Below, in pieces: positions 1 to 9,209 of a DNA stretch of 64,000 bases. This DNA comes from Porphyrobacter sp. CACIAM 03H1. GTDB lineage: Bacteria > Pseudomonadota > Alphaproteobacteria > Sphingomonadales > Sphingomonadaceae. A program made the translations under genes and the position numbers. Below the pieces are notes generated by a model, which ran no database searches, was not told where the DNA came from, and worked only from the letters and a program-made list of their open reading frames with translations. The stretch covers positions 1,860,764-1,924,763 of the forward strand of contig NZ_CP021378.1 of the NCBI RefSeq assembly GCF_002215495.1, read 5' to 3'. How positions within the stretch are numbered: position 1 is the stretch's first letter; each line of letters starts with the position of its first letter.

Positions 1-2
1 TC

Positions 3-560
3 GGCTGGTTCTGGACCTCGGCGATCGTGGTGATCGCGGTGGCGGTGGTGCTGCTGCTGATCGGCATCTACAACAAGCTGGTGCGCCTCAGGCAGGGCGT
101 GCGGCAGGGCGTCGCCGACATCGACGCGCAGCTGCGCCAGCGCCACGATCTGATCCCCAACCTCGTCGAGACCGTGAAGGGCTATGCGGGGCACGAATCC
201 GCCACGCTCGAGGCGGTGATCGCGGCGCGCAATGCCGCGGCCTCGGGCGCACCGTCCGCCGGGAGCGAGGCGCAGCTGCGCGGCGCGCTCGACAATCTGC
301 TGGCGCTGGGCGAGGCCTATCCCGATCTCAAGGCCTCGGCCAACTTCCAGTCGCTCCAGCACGAACTCGCCGATGTCGAGGACAAGCTCGCCGCCGCCCG
401 CCGTGCGCTCAACGCCGCGGTCGCGCGCTTCAATGCCGCGCGCGAATCCTTCCCCGCGGTGCTGTTCGCCGGGATGCTCGGATTCGCGGAGGCGGACTTC
501 CACCGGCTCGACGCGAGCGAGCAGGGGCGGGTCGACCAGACCCCGAAAGTCGCCTTCTGA
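3..560 (+). CDS. LemA family protein (5' end outside window)
   Basis: The reading frame is already open at the first complete codon and runs without a clear start, so the gene begins upstream of the window. A hydrophobic N-terminal anchor (residues like VVIAVAVVLLLIGIY) is followed by the family block NKLVRLRQGVRQG, DIDAQL and HDLIPNLVETVKGY, then helices rich in Ala and Glu. LemA proteins are about 185 residues, so only a few residues are missing. They are membrane-anchored four-helix proteins of unclear role. The usual TPM-domain neighbour is not inside the window and would have to lie upstream. A GTG at 27 is in frame but would cut into the anchor. Confidence 0.9.
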   Translation, partial: GWFWTSAIVVIAVAVVLLLIGIYNKLVRLRQGVRQGVADIDAQLRQRHDLIPNLVETVKGYAGHESATLEAVIAARNAAASGAPSAGSEAQLRGALDNLLALGEAYPDLKASANFQSLQHELADVEDKLAAARRALNAAVARFNAARESFPAVLFAGMLGFAEADFHRLDASEQGRVDQTPKVAF

Positions 561-664
561 CGCGGGAAAAATCCCGGCATTTCCGTCACATTCCGGTCGT
601 GTTCCGAAGGGTGTCTTCGTAAAGTAACATTTCGTCCCGGCGGCGTGCATTTTTCGATTGCATT

Positions 665-774
665 TCCCCCCCCAGGCCCTATCTGCGCGCTTCCGCTGCC
701 CCAAGGGGACTTCCAAACCGCAAGGCAGCTTGTCGTTTTATGGTTCAACAGAGCCGTTTTGGGGGTCCCTTGAG
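665..774 (+). ncRNA. candidate speF-type leader RNA of the ornithine decarboxylase gene
   Basis: Directly upstream of the decarboxylase start is a stretch with strong pairing. GCTGCC (695-700) pairs with GGCAGC (724-729). In the loop, CAAGGGGAC (702-710) can pair, with one bulge, to GTCCCTTG (765-772), a pseudoknot-like contact ending two bases before the TTG start at 775. A third helix is possible between GCTTGT (728-733) and ACAGAGC (748-754). Alphaproteobacteria carry a described conserved leader, Rfam speF, in front of this gene family; the resemblance here is from memory. If correct, the pairing would hide the translation start. A covariance-model search would decide. Confidence 0.6.
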
Positions 775-1980
775 TTGCACATCTATCCCGACGCAAAGGC
801 TGTAGTCCGCGACCTTCGTCCGGACGAACCCGTCATCCTCAACCGCCCGCACGCCGCGCGGCGCGCCGCCCGTTTCTTTGTCGAGAAGTTTCCGGGCAAG
901 GTGCTCTATGCGGTCAAGGCCAACCCCGCGCCGGACCTGATCAAGGTCCTGTGGGATGCCGGCGTGACCCACTTCGACGTCGCCTCGATCACCGAGGTGC
1001 GGCTGGTGCGCGGCATCCTGCCGGATGCGGTGCTGTGCTTCATGCACCCGGTGAAGACCCCGCAGGCGATCCGCGAGGCCTATTTCGAGCACGGCGTGCG
1101 CACCTTCAGCCTCGACACCTTCGAGGAGCTGGAGAAGATTATCGCCGCCTGCACCGATCCCGCGACCGGCGAGGCCCCCCGTGACCTCCGCCTGTGCGTG
1201 CGCCTGCGCGTGTCCTCGGAATATTCCGAGCTGAGCCTCGCGTCGAAGTTCGGCTGCGACCTCATCGAAGCGCCCCAGCTGCTCCAGCAGGCCCGCCAGC
1301 ATTGCGACTGGCTGGGCGTGTGCTTCCATGTCGGCAGCCAGGCGATGACCCCCTTCGCCTTCGTCCAGGCCCTCGACCGCACCCGTGCGGCAATTGCCGA
1401 GGCGTCGGTCGTGATCGACATGATCGATGTCGGCGGGGGCTTCCCGAGCGCCTATCCGGGGCTCGAGCCGCCGCCGATGGAGGATTACTTCGCGATCATC
1501 GCCAAGCACTTCGAGAGCCTGCCGATCGCCTACAACGCCGAGCTGTGGTGCGAACCCGGCCGCGCGCTGTCGGCCGAGTACAGCTCGATGATCGTGCAGG
1601 TGAACAAGCGCCGCGGCGAGGAGCTCTACATCAACGACGGTGCCTACGGTGCCCTCTACGATGCCGCCCACGTCGCGTGGCGCTTCCCGGTGCGCGCGCT
1701 CGAGGACGACCTGATCGAGGAGGACGAGGACTTCGCGTTCTACGGCCCGACCTGCGACGATGCCGACTACATGAAGGGCCCCTTCGCGCTGCCCGCCGAC
1801 ATCCAGGCCGGTGACTACATCGAGATCGGGATGCTCGGCGCCTATGGCGCGGCGATGAAGACCGGCTTCAACGGCTACGGCAATGCTGTTGCGGTGACCG
1901 TGCAGGACGAGCCGATGATGAGCCTGTTCAACGGCACCCGCGTGCGCGAGGCGACCGACAACGTCGTCAGCCTGCGCTGA
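775..1980 (+). CDS. type III PLP-dependent ornithine (or related basic amino acid) decarboxylase
   Basis: Alanine-racemase-fold decarboxylase that makes putrescine from ornithine for polyamine synthesis; some relatives also take lysine. The PLP lysine lies in YAVKANP (Lys48 from the chosen start), the phosphate-binding motif is CEPGRAL, and the second-subunit catalytic Cys is in GPTCDDADY (about Cys327). I chose the TTG at 775, giving MHIYPDAKAVVRDLRP, because family members begin close to this block and the DNA before it looks like a structured leader. An in-frame ATG at 658 would add 39 residues with no homology to the fold. It converges on the chemoreceptor gene across a strong hairpin. 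Confidence 0.88.
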   Translation: MHIYPDAKAVVRDLRPDEPVILNRPHAARRAARFFVEKFPGKVLYAVKANPAPDLIKVLWDAGVTHFDVASITEVRLVRGILPDAVLCFMHPVKTPQAIREAYFEHGVRTFSLDTFEELEKIIAACTDPATGEAPRDLRLCVRLRVSSEYSELSLASKFGCDLIEAPQLLQQARQHCDWLGVCFHVGSQAMTPFAFVQALDRTRAAIAEASVVIDMIDVGGGFPSAYPGLEPPPMEDYFAIIAKHFESLPIAYNAELWCEPGRALSAEYSSMIVQVNKRRGEELYINDGAYGALYDAAHVAWRFPVRALEDDLIEEDEDFAFYGPTCDDADYMKGPFALPADIQAGDYIEIGMLGAYGAAMKTGFNGYGNAVAVTVQDEPMMSLFNGTRVREATDNVVSLR

Positions 1981-1990
1981 CCCGGCGCGC

Positions 1991-2019
1991 GCCGCCCCGC
2001 CCGTGACGGGCGGGGCGGC
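1991..2019. terminator. perfect GC hairpin between convergent genes
   Basis: GCCGCCCCGCCCG (1991-2003) is the exact reverse complement of CGGGCGGGGCGGC (2007-2019), with loop TGA. It lies between the stops of the decarboxylase and the chemoreceptor, so it can serve both directions. There is no T run on either side, so Rho-independent termination is uncertain. Confidence 0.55.
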
Positions 2020-2040
2020 GGCCCCGCCCGTGCCGGCGCG

Positions 2041-3522
2041 CTAGCGGGCCACCACCGACAATCCGCCGCGCGCGCGTCCTCTGTCGTAAGGTTGCGGGGC
2101 ATAGAGCCCGCGTGCGCCCTCGGCGGTCTGCTCGCCGACCTCGAAAGCGCGCACCGTGCGCCACAGCCCGTCGGCTTCCTGCGCGAGCGAGGCGGCCGCG
2201 GCGGTGCATTGCTCGGCCATCGCCGCGTTCTGCTGGGTCGAACGGTCGATGTCGCTCACAACCTTGTTGATGTGGGCAAGGCTTTCCGACTGCGCCTCGG
2301 TCGAGGCCGCGATGCTCTCGACCGCCGCGGTCAGCTTTGCCACGGCCTCGGTGATCTCGGCAAAGGCGCTGCCGCTCTTGCCGACGAGGTCGACGCCCGA
2401 GACCACTTGCTCGCTGGTGCCGTAGACCAGCGCCTTGATCTCCTCGGCCGAGGTCGAGCAGCGCAGCGCCAGCGCGCGCACCTCGCTGGCGACCACCGCG
2501 AAGCCGCGCCCGCTCTCGCCGGCGCGTGCGGCCTCGACCCCGGCGTTGAGCGCGAGCAGGTTGGTCTGGAAGGCTATGCTTTCGATCACCCCGACGATGT
2601 TGGCGATGTTCTGGCTGGATTGCTCGATCTGGGTCATCGCCGCCGCGGCTTCGGCGACGATCCGCGTGCCTTCTCCGGCGGTGGCGTTGCTCTCGCGGAT
2701 CGTGCGGCGCGCGTTGCTCGCGTCCTCGCGGGCCTGCTGCACCTGGCTGAACACCTTGGCGACCGCGGCGGCGGCTTCCTCGAGATTGGCGGCCTGTTCC
2801 TCGGTGCGCTGGGCGAGATCCTCGGACGCGGTGCGGATCTCGCTCGACCCCGCAGAGATCGCATTGACCCCGCTCACCACGGTGCTGATGGTTTCGTGCA
2901 GCGCCCCGACGGTCTCGTTGAAATCGGCCGCGACCCGGGCATATTCGGGCGGCAGGTCGATCGGGTCGATATCGAGCTTGCCGCTCGCCAGCTTGGCCAG
3001 TGCCTCGCCGAGCACCGCGTTGAGCGAGTTCACCTTGCTGCTGACATCGAGGAAATAGGACGATAGCGCGATGTCCATGTCGAGCAGCGAGACCTTGACC
3101 AGCGCCGCGATGCGCCGCGCCTGCGCCCGCTTCCACGGCAGGTAGCGCCTCCAGCCCGGCGCGATCATCTGCATCAGCAGGTCGTTGAGGATCCGCGCGT
3201 AGCTGCCGATATACCACTTGGGCTCCAGCCCGATGCGGGCATGAACCCCGCCGATGTGGTTGGAGCGCTTGAGGAAGGCATCGTCGAGCCCCTCGGTGAA
3301 GGCGCCCTTCCAGTGCCTTGCCTGCGCGCTGCGGGCGCGCGCCATCGAGGCGGCATCGACGAACTTGCCGGCAAGCTCGTCGCGGGTCTGGATTTCACGG
3401 TAGAAGCCGTTGAGGGTCGGCTCGATGTAGCGTTCGATTGCCGCGGCTACGGCCTTGAAGTCCGGATCACGGGTCTGGAGCCCGTAATAGTCCAGGCGTT
3501 CGGTGAGGGATTGTTGTGTCAT
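2041..3522 (-). CDS. globin-coupled sensor / methyl-accepting chemotaxis protein (soluble)
   Basis: 493 residues. Residues 1-165 are a protoglobin-type heme domain: the proximal-histidine signature reads [16 protein letters not shown] with His94 as expected ligand. Residues about 230-480 are an MCP signalling domain with the conserved hairpin tip [20 protein letters not shown]. No transmembrane segment or HAMP-type anchor is visible, so this is a cytoplasmic oxygen sensor of the HemAT type, expected to act through CheA/CheW for aerotaxis. The ATG at 3522 has a good AGGAG about ten bases upstream; the longer frame (to 3582) adds an unrelated extension. No other chemotaxis gene adjoins it. Confidence 0.9.
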   Translation of the reverse strand: MTQQSLTERLDYYGLQTRDPDFKAVAAAIERYIEPTLNGFYREIQTRDELAGKFVDAASMARARSAQARHWKGAFTEGLDDAFLKRSNHIGGVHARIGLEPKWYIGSYARILNDLLMQMIAPGWRRYLPWKRAQARRIAALVKVSLLDMDIALSSYFLDVSSKVNSLNAVLGEALAKLASGKLDIDPIDLPPEYARVAADFNETVGALHETISTVVSGVNAISAGSSEIRTASEDLAQRTEEQAANLEEAAAAVAKVFSQVQQAREDASNARRTIRESNATAGEGTRIVAEAAAAMTQIEQSSQNIANIVGVIESIAFQTNLLALNAGVEAARAGESGRGFAVVASEVRALALRCSTSAEEIKALVYGTSEQVVSGVDLVGKSGSAFAEITEAVAKLTAAVESIAASTEAQSESLAHINKVVSDIDRSTQQNAAMAEQCTAAAASLAQEADGLWRTVRAFEVGEQTAEGARGLYAPQPYDRGRARGGLSVVAR

Positions 3523-3810
3523 GGGATGATGCTCCTGGGGGCCTCTGAGTGCCGGATCGGATGCAGCCCGTGACAGTGGCAACCTTGCGCGCCCCGGCCG
3601 CCGCGTGTCTGCGCGTCGGCGGCCCGGGGGGCGGTGCAGTCAGGTTGTGTTCCCATCAGATGGTCCAGTTCAGGCGACTGACGTCGCTTGCGTCAGGAGC
3701 GGCACGATCCATGTTTCAGGATAGCGGCCACATCTGAAGAGCAGGGTCGGGAAGGCTAGGGGGAACTACCGGCCTGCTTGCCGATGCGGCAGTCCCGGCC
3801 GGCGCAAGGC
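3523..3810. other. intergenic region, no gene seen
   Basis: About 290 bp between the chemoreceptor start and the end of the PNPOx-fold gene, which is on the same strand. It must hold the chemoreceptor promoter. I see no convincing coding frame, terminator with a T run, or repeat. Confidence 0.5.
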
Positions 3811-4329
3811 TTAGAGCTTCACCTCGGCGACCTTGTCCTTGTAGTCCTGCTTGGGATCGATGCCGATCAGCATCTTGATCCCCGCGACCAGGGACGAGGC
3901 GTCGATCCAGATCTCGGCATCCTCGGGATCGAGGCGGATGAGGGCGATCTTCGGATCGTCCTTGCCCTCGTACCAGGCCGCGACGAAGCGGTTCCAGAGC
4001 CGGTCGATGGTGGCGCGGTCGCGGCTGGTTGAAAGGCCGCCGTGCAGCGTCGCCCAGACATCGTGCCCCTTGGAGGCGAAATGCGCCATCGCGCGGGGCT
4101 GCCCGCCGCCGGCCTCGGCCTGCTGGATCATCTGGTAGAGGTTGTTGTCGGTGGCGGTGAAGAACCACAGCGGGCCGTGGTATTCGCCATCCCTGTAAAG
4201 CTCGTCGTCGAGCTGCGCCGTCATCGGACGGGCGTGGCCGTCCTCGCCCTCGGCCAGGCCGAGGAACATCGTCATGTCGCTTTTCAGCGCCTTCCAGAAC
4301 TTCGAACGGATTTCCGCGTCGGTCGCCAT
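3811..4329 (-). CDS. pyridoxamine 5'-phosphate oxidase-fold (general stress protein 26-like) protein
   Basis: 172-residue split-barrel flavin-binding-type protein. Recognisable blocks are FWKALKSDMTMFLGL, RPMTAQL, GPLWFFTATDNNLY and WATLHGGLSTSRD, the arrangement seen in the GSP26-like branch rather than in true PdxH (no PdxH C-terminal domain). Likely cytoplasmic; substrate unknown. It lies 56 bp downstream of the thiolase on the same strand and may share its transcript. The name rests on fold-family resemblance only. Confidence 0.8.
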   Translation of the reverse strand: MATDAEIRSKFWKALKSDMTMFLGLAEGEDGHARPMTAQLDDELYRDGEYHGPLWFFTATDNNLYQMIQQAEAGGGQPRAMAHFASKGHDVWATLHGGLSTSRDRATIDRLWNRFVAAWYEGKDDPKIALIRLDPEDAEIWIDASSLVAGIKMLIGIDPKQDYKDKVAEVKL

Positions 4330-4385
4330 GCCTGTCTCCTTTGAATGGGACAGACGCTAGCGCCGACGCAGATGAAAAGTTCCGC

Positions 4386-5567
4386 TTAGAAGACCTCGAA
4401 GAGACCGGCCGCGCCCATGCCGCCGCCGACACACATGGTGACGACCACATATTTGGCGCCGCGGCGCTTGCCTTCGATCAGCGCGTGGCCGGTGCAGCGC
4501 GCGCCGGTCATGCCGTAGGGGTGGCCGATCGAGATCGAGCCGCCGCTGACGTTGAGGATGTCATTCGGGATGCCGAGCTGGTCGCGGCAGTAGAGCACCT
4601 GCACCGCGAAGGCCTCGTTCAGCTCCCACAGGCCGATGTCGTCCATCTTGAGGCCGGTCTGCTTGAGCAGCTTCGGAATCGCGAAGACGGGGCCGATGCC
4701 CATCTCGTCAGGCTCGGTGCCCGCCACCGCCATGCCGACATAGCGGCCGAGCGGCTGGAGCCCGCGCTGTTCGGCGAGCTTCGCTTCCATCAGCACCGCG
4801 GCCGAGGAACCGTCCGAGAGCTGCGAGGCGTTGCCCGCGGTGATGTTCATGCCCGGGCCCATCACCGGCTGGAGGCTCTGGAGGCCTTCGAGGGTGGTCT
4901 CGGGACGGTTGCCTTCATCCTTCGAGAGCGTGATTTCCTTCTGCGAGACTTCCTTCGTCTCCTTGTCGACCACGTTCATGGTGACGGTGACGGGGACGAT
5001 CTCGGCGTCCAGACGGCCCTCGGCCTGCGCCTGCGCGGTGCGCTGCTGCGACTGCAGGGCGTATTCGTCCTGCGCCTCGCGGCTGATGTTGTAACGCTTG
5101 GCGACGGTCTCGGCGGTGCCGAGCATCGGCATGTACACGTCCTTGTGCATCGCGATCAGCGAGCGGTCGGGCGAGACGCGCATTTCCGGCGTCTGGACCA
5201 TCGAGATCGAATCCTGGCCGCCGCCGACGACGATATCCATGTTGTCGACGATGATCTGCTTGGCCGCGGTCGCGATCGCCATCAGGCCCGAGGAGCACTG
5301 GCGGTCGATGGTCTGCGCCGAAACGCCGACCGGGCAGCCGGCGCGCAGGGCGACCTGGCGGCCGATGTTGCCGGCCTGGGTGCCCTGGGTAAGGACCGCG
5401 CCCCACACCACGTCGTCGATCTGGCCCGCCTCGATCCCGGCGCGTTCGATCGCGGGAGCCAGCGAGAGCGCGCCGAGCGTGGCGCCGGGGGTGGCGTTGA
5501 AGGCGCCCTTGTAGGCGCGCCCGATGGGCGTGCGGGCGGTGGAGACGATGACGGCGTCACGTGCCAT
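4386..5567 (-). CDS. acetyl-CoA C-acyltransferase (thiolase)
   Basis: 393-residue thiolase. The acylated cysteine is Cys91 in [11 protein letters not shown]; the C-terminal catalytic pair is in [10 protein letters not shown] (His) and [17 protein letters not shown] (Cys). It cleaves 3-ketoacyl-CoA in fatty-acid oxidation or runs in reverse as acetyl-CoA acetyltransferase; the sequence alone does not separate the two. The ATG at 5567 follows AAGGAATATCATC, a good ribosome site. The upstream neighbour on the same strand is a MaoC hydratase, supporting an acyl-CoA role, but a stem-loop separates them. Confidence 0.93.
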   Translation of the reverse strand: MARDAVIVSTARTPIGRAYKGAFNATPGATLGALSLAPAIERAGIEAGQIDDVVWGAVLTQGTQAGNIGRQVALRAGCPVGVSAQTIDRQCSSGLMAIATAAKQIIVDNMDIVVGGGQDSISMVQTPEMRVSPDRSLIAMHKDVYMPMLGTAETVAKRYNISREAQDEYALQSQQRTAQAQAEGRLDAEIVPVTVTMNVVDKETKEVSQKEITLSKDEGNRPETTLEGLQSLQPVMGPGMNITAGNASQLSDGSSAAVLMEAKLAEQRGLQPLGRYVGMAVAGTEPDEMGIGPVFAIPKLLKQTGLKMDDIGLWELNEAFAVQVLYCRDQLGIPNDILNVSGGSISIGHPYGMTGARCTGHALIEGKRRGAKYVVVTMCVGGGMGAAGLFEVF

Positions 5568-5590
5568 GATGATATTCCTTTTGAGAGAGG

Positions 5591-5618
5591 TGTCCCCCGC
5601 CGGCGCGGCGGGGGGACA
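5591..5618. other. stem-loop between MaoC hydratase and thiolase genes
   Basis: TGTCCCCCGCC (5591-5601) pairs with GGCGGGGGGACA (5607-5618), a very stable stem just upstream of the thiolase ribosome site. In the direction of transcription (minus strand) it has no T run, so it could be an mRNA-processing or partial-termination element rather than a classical terminator. Confidence 0.45.
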
Positions 5619-5661
5619 GGTCATGCCGGGCGGCGCGGGGCAAGGGCCCGCACGGCCGCGA

Positions 5662-6111
5662 TCACACGAAGAACTGCGTGATCCACTCGCAGATCAGGGC
5701 GGGCTTTTCCTCGCCCTCGATCTCGATGGTGATCTCGGCGGTCTGCTGCCACTGGCCGGGGCGCTTCTCGACCATCTCGACCAGCTTCCAGTGGCCGCGG
5801 ATGCGCTTGCCCGCACGCACGGGGGCGATGAAGCGGGTCTTGTTGCCGCCGTAGTTGACGCCCATCTTCACCCCGTCGACCCGCGGGGCACCGCCCTGCG
5901 CGCCGAGATAGGGGATCATCGACAAGGTCAGGAAGCCGTGGGCGATGGTCCCGCCGAAGGGGGTCATCTTGGCCATCTCTTCGTTGACGTGGATGAACTG
6001 GTGGTCACCGGTCGCCTCGGCGAACTGGTTGATGCGCTCCTGGCTCATCTCCACCCATTCGCTGGTGCCGATCGTTTCGCCGACCTTGGCGGCCAAATCC
6101 TGCGGGGTCAT
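5662..6111 (-). CDS. MaoC family dehydratase (R-specific enoyl-CoA hydratase-like)
   Basis: 149-residue single hot-dog domain. The hydratase-2 motif is clear: [14 protein letters not shown], with catalytic Asp36 and His41, followed by [12 protein letters not shown]. Such enzymes hydrate trans-2-enoyl-CoA to (R)-3-hydroxyacyl-CoA, linking beta-oxidation to other pathways. The ATG at 6111 follows AAGGAGGAG, a near-perfect ribosome site. It is followed on the same strand by a thiolase. The substrate cannot be told from sequence. Confidence 0.9.
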   Translation of the reverse strand: MTPQDLAAKVGETIGTSEWVEMSQERINQFAEATGDHQFIHVNEEMAKMTPFGGTIAHGFLTLSMIPYLGAQGGAPRVDGVKMGVNYGGNKTRFIAPVRAGKRIRGHWKLVEMVEKRPGQWQQTAEITIEIEGEEKPALICEWITQFFV

Positions 6112-6225
6112 CGGGCTCCTCCTTAGTGTCTCGCGGGCGAGATCCCGTGCCCGCCGCGCTTGCATTTGCGGGGGGCTTCATGGCCCAACACAGGGGGGAG
6201 CGCAACGCCCGTGAAGCGGCGCGGG

Positions 6226-7608
6226 CTATGCCGCTACGGCACCGCGCACCTTGCCAGCGGCCGCCGCCTTCCTCGAGGCGCTGCGCGCGAGCGCCGAGCG
6301 CGCCGAATCGATCCGCGCGCAATAGCTCGCAAGGCCCGTCTGGAGGCCGACCAGCATCAGCATCACCGGCTGGTGGGCGATCCCCTGGAAGGTCGCGCCC
6401 ACAAGATAGATCAGCGCCCCCATCTGCAAGGCCGCCGCAAAGGGCGCGATCCAGCGTTCCGCCTCGTCCTCCACTCCCTTCCAGCGGCGCTGGATGCGTT
6501 CCATCTGCCACAGGCCGACCGCGTGGAGCGCAAGCCAGATGAACAGCCCCGGCCAGCCCTGTTCGCCGAGCATCTCGAAGAACGAGGAATGGAAGGCGCG
6601 GCCCTCGTCGACCACCGGCTGGTAGGTGACGGTGGTGGTGTTCCCTTCGGTCTGCTTGACCGGCATAACATAGGTGAAGCGGTTGCCGCGATAGGAATCG
6701 AACCCGCCGCCGAAGGGCTTCTCGGCGACATAGTCGAGAGTCCATTTCCACACCGCCACGCGGGTCGAGGCGCTCTCGTCGCCGCTCGGCTGGCCGAGGG
6801 TCGCCATGCGCTCGTAATAGGACTGGGGGAGGAAGGGCAGGGCGGCCAGGCCCAGCAGGCCCGCGCCGGCGATGAACAGGAAGCGCCGTTTGGTGTAGCG
6901 CAGCATCAGCCCGGCCAGCGCGGCGATGCAGAGCAGGCCCGTGCGCGCCTCGGTGCCGATGGGAACGAGCAGGCAGGCGAAGGTCAGCGCCGCCGCGAAG
7001 GCGGTCACCATCCAGTGCGGGCGGAACACCGTTCCGTGGCGGGTGAACCACCAGATCATCGGGATCAGCCCGATCGCGACCGTGGCCAGCGTCGAGCTCT
7101 CGTAGATCCCCGAGTTGTCGTTGACGAAGAACTTGAGGTTCTCGTAGCCCCCGCCGCCCAGCACGGTCTTCATTCCCGTCCCGATCACGATGGTCGCGAC
7201 CGACAGCACCAGCACCAGCGCCAGCGCCTCGATCCGCGCGCGGGTGGTGAGGGTGAAGGGCAGGAAGATCGCGAACAGCAGCGCCTTCCACACCCATTCC
7301 CACTTGGTCTGCGCGTCCTCCGGGAAATCGGCGTTGCCGGTCGTCCAGAAGCAGTAGGCGAGCAGCAGCAGCAGCAACCCCTGCCTGAGCGAGAAGCGCG
7401 CACCCTCCTTGCGGTCGAGCGCGACCCAGCCGCCGAAGGCCGCGGCAAAGGCGATCAGCGAGACCGGCAGGCTGGTGATCAGCGAATAGCCGATCCGCTG
7501 CGGCGCGAGGATGTCGATATAGACATAGAGCAGCACCCACAGGAACGGGCGCTTTAGGCCGAGCACCAGAACGTAGCCGATGAAGGCGAGGAAGACGAGA
7601 TCGAGCAT
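6226..7608 (-). CDS. putative O-glycosylation ligase, XrtA (exosortase A) system-associated
   Basis: 460-residue polytopic membrane protein of the O-antigen ligase/Wzy superfamily with about ten hydrophobic segments. The N-terminal block LKRPFLWVLLYVYIDILAPQ and the large loop after MKTVLGGGGYENLKFFVND match the branch I know as the exosortase-A-associated ligase. The periplasmic loop with RVAVWKWTLDYVAEKPFGGGF and later FHSSFFEMLGEQGWPG is the Wzy_C signature region. It is thought to move glycans to exported PEP-CTERM proteins or polysaccharide. The exosortase is not in the window. It follows an unknown small membrane protein by 10 bp and diverges from an XrtA-type glycosyltransferase. Confidence 0.85.
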   Translation of the reverse strand: MLDLVFLAFIGYVLVLGLKRPFLWVLLYVYIDILAPQRIGYSLITSLPVSLIAFAAAFGGWVALDRKEGARFSLRQGLLLLLLAYCFWTTGNADFPEDAQTKWEWVWKALLFAIFLPFTLTTRARIEALALVLVLSVATIVIGTGMKTVLGGGGYENLKFFVNDNSGIYESSTLATVAIGLIPMIWWFTRHGTVFRPHWMVTAFAAALTFACLLVPIGTEARTGLLCIAALAGLMLRYTKRRFLFIAGAGLLGLAALPFLPQSYYERMATLGQPSGDESASTRVAVWKWTLDYVAEKPFGGGFDSYRGNRFTYVMPVKQTEGNTTTVTYQPVVDEGRAFHSSFFEMLGEQGWPGLFIWLALHAVGLWQMERIQRRWKGVEDEAERWIAPFAAALQMGALIYLVGATFQGIAHQPVMLMLVGLQTGLASYCARIDSARSALARSASRKAAAAGKVRGAVAA

Positions 7609-7618
7609 TTTTGTCGCG

Positions 7619-7858
7619 CTACCGCTGCGCTGCTTGAGCGCGGGTGGGGTCGTCCGGCTCGGAGTTCCCCGAAGCTTCCGCCCGTCCGCGGCGCGCGGCG
7701 TTGCGGCCCGAGGTGCTTGCGGCCTTGCGGTTGCTGGTCGTCGTCTCGGCGATCTCGCCGATCAGCGGATCGGCATCGAGGTCCGCCCGCAGCACCAGCC
7801 GCAGCAGGGCGATGGCCAGAAGGCCATGTCCGAGAGCGAGCGCGAGGTAATCGATCAT
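7619..7858 (-). CDS. small membrane protein of unknown function, XrtA locus
   Basis: 79 residues: a hydrophobic N-terminus (YLALALGHGLLAIALLRLVL) and a charged, low-complexity tail rich in Ala, Arg and Glu. I do not recognise it. In its favour, GGAACGG sits about seven bases before the ATG, and it ends 10 bp before the O-glycosylation ligase gene, so the two should be co-transcribed. It has no start on the other strand to compete with. It could be a scaffold or anchor for the ligase, but that is a guess from position. Confidence 0.6.
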   Translation of the reverse strand: MIDYLALALGHGLLAIALLRLVLRADLDADPLIGEIAETTTSNRKAASTSGRNAARRGRAEASGNSEPDDPTRAQAAQR

Positions 7859-7948
7859 GGTCCAGCCGTTCCGGTGCGGGGCAATGGCCCTGTTTACAGG
7901 GGGGCAGTTGACGCGGCGTTAAGCACGCCTGCGATAGGTGCCCTTGCC

Positions 7949-9202
7949 ATGACCCGCGTTCTTCATGTCCTCGACCACTCGTTGCCGCTCCACAGCGGCT
8001 ACACCTTCCGCACCCGGGCGATCCTGAAGGCGCAAGAAGGCCACGGGCTGGAGGTGCGCGGGATCACCGGGCAGCGGCACAATCTCGAGGCGGCGGTGAC
8101 GGGCGCGCGGGAGAAAGCCGACGGGCTGGTCTTCCACCGCACGCCCGGCACGCCCTCCGGCCCGCCGGCCCTGCGCGAACTCGGCGAGATCGAGGCGCTG
8201 GCCTCGGCGATCATCGCCATGGCCGACGAATGGCGGCCCGACATCATCCACGCCCATTCGCCCGCCCTGTGCGGCGCCGCCGCCGAGCGGGCCGCGCGGG
8301 CGCTCGGGGTGCCCTTCGTCTACGAGATCCGCGCCTTCTGGGAGGATGCCGCGGTCGGCAACCTGTCGGGCACCGAGGGCAATCTCAAGTATCGCCTGAC
8401 CCGCGCGCTCGAGACCCGCGTGGCGCGCAGCGCCGATGCGCTGTTCACGATCTGCCACGGATTGAAGGACGATCTCGCCGCGCGCGGCATCCCTGCCGAT
8501 CGCATCCGCGTCATGCCCAATGGCGTCGACCTGACCCTGTTCGGCGACCCGCCGCCGCGCGATGCGGCGCTGGCGGCGGAACTGGGCATCGGCCCGCAAG
8601 CACCGGTGATCGGTTATATCGGCAGCTTCTACGCCTACGAGGGCGTCGACGACCTCATCGCCGCCATGCCGTTGCTGCGCCGTACGCATCCCGATGCGCG
8701 CTTGTTGCTGGTCGGTGCGGGGCCGATGGACGCCGCCTGGCGCGCCGCGGCAGCCGCCTTGCCGGAGCCGGAAGCGGTGATCTTCGCCGGCCGCGTGCCG
8801 CACAGCGCGGTCGAACGCTACTACTCGCTGGTCGACGTGCTCGCCTATCCGAGAAAGGCCCAGCGCCTGACCGACCTCGTCACGCCGCTGAAGCCGCTCG
8901 AGGCGATGGCCCAGCGGCGCCTCGTCGCCGCCTCCAGCGTCGGCGGGCACCGTGAACTGATCGCGGACGGGATCACCGGCACGCTCTTCGCGCCCGACGA
9001 TCCGGCGGCCTGCGCCGCCGCGCTCGCGCGGCTTCTGGAGGCCCGTGGCGCGTGGGAGGCAATCAAGGACCGCGCGCTCGCCCATGTGCGAGAGCGCCAC
9101 GACTGGGCGCTGAATGCGCGCGATTATCTCTCTGTTTACCATCTGTTGCTAGCCGGAGCCGACAGCGGCGGCGCGACGCGGCTCGCCGCCAGCACGGGGT
9201 GA
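7949..9202 (+). CDS. glycosyltransferase, PEP-CTERM/XrtA system-associated (GT4 type)
   Basis: 417-residue GT-B glycosyltransferase. The N-terminal half begins VLHVLDHSLPLHSGYTFRTR, a start I associate with the exosortase-A-associated family; PDIIHAHSPALCG and PFVYEIRAFWED follow. The C-terminal nucleotide-sugar half has VIGYIGSFYAYEGVDDL and the acceptor/donor motif TPLKPLEAMAQ with the conserved Glu. It should add a sugar to a lipid-linked or protein-bound glycan at the inner face of the membrane. The ATG at 7949 is used; the longer open frame upstream overlaps the divergent small membrane gene. The next gene starts 7 bp after its stop. Confidence 0.87.
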   Translation: MTRVLHVLDHSLPLHSGYTFRTRAILKAQEGHGLEVRGITGQRHNLEAAVTGAREKADGLVFHRTPGTPSGPPALRELGEIEALASAIIAMADEWRPDIIHAHSPALCGAAAERAARALGVPFVYEIRAFWEDAAVGNLSGTEGNLKYRLTRALETRVARSADALFTICHGLKDDLAARGIPADRIRVMPNGVDLTLFGDPPPRDAALAAELGIGPQAPVIGYIGSFYAYEGVDDLIAAMPLLRRTHPDARLLLVGAGPMDAAWRAAAAALPEPEAVIFAGRVPHSAVERYYSLVDVLAYPRKAQRLTDLVTPLKPLEAMAQRRLVAASSVGGHRELIADGITGTLFAPDDPAACAAALARLLEARGAWEAIKDRALAHVRERHDWALNARDYLSVYHLLLAGADSGGATRLAASTG

Positions 9203-9209
9203 CAGAGAC

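Noticed and set aside
563..576. CGGGA-AAAA-TCCCG as terminator of lemA
   Set aside because: Only five pairs and no T run; too weak to list.
658..774. N-terminal extension of the decarboxylase from ATG 658
   Set aside because: The added 39 residues are unconserved and correspond to a likely RNA leader; TTG at 775 gives the family start.
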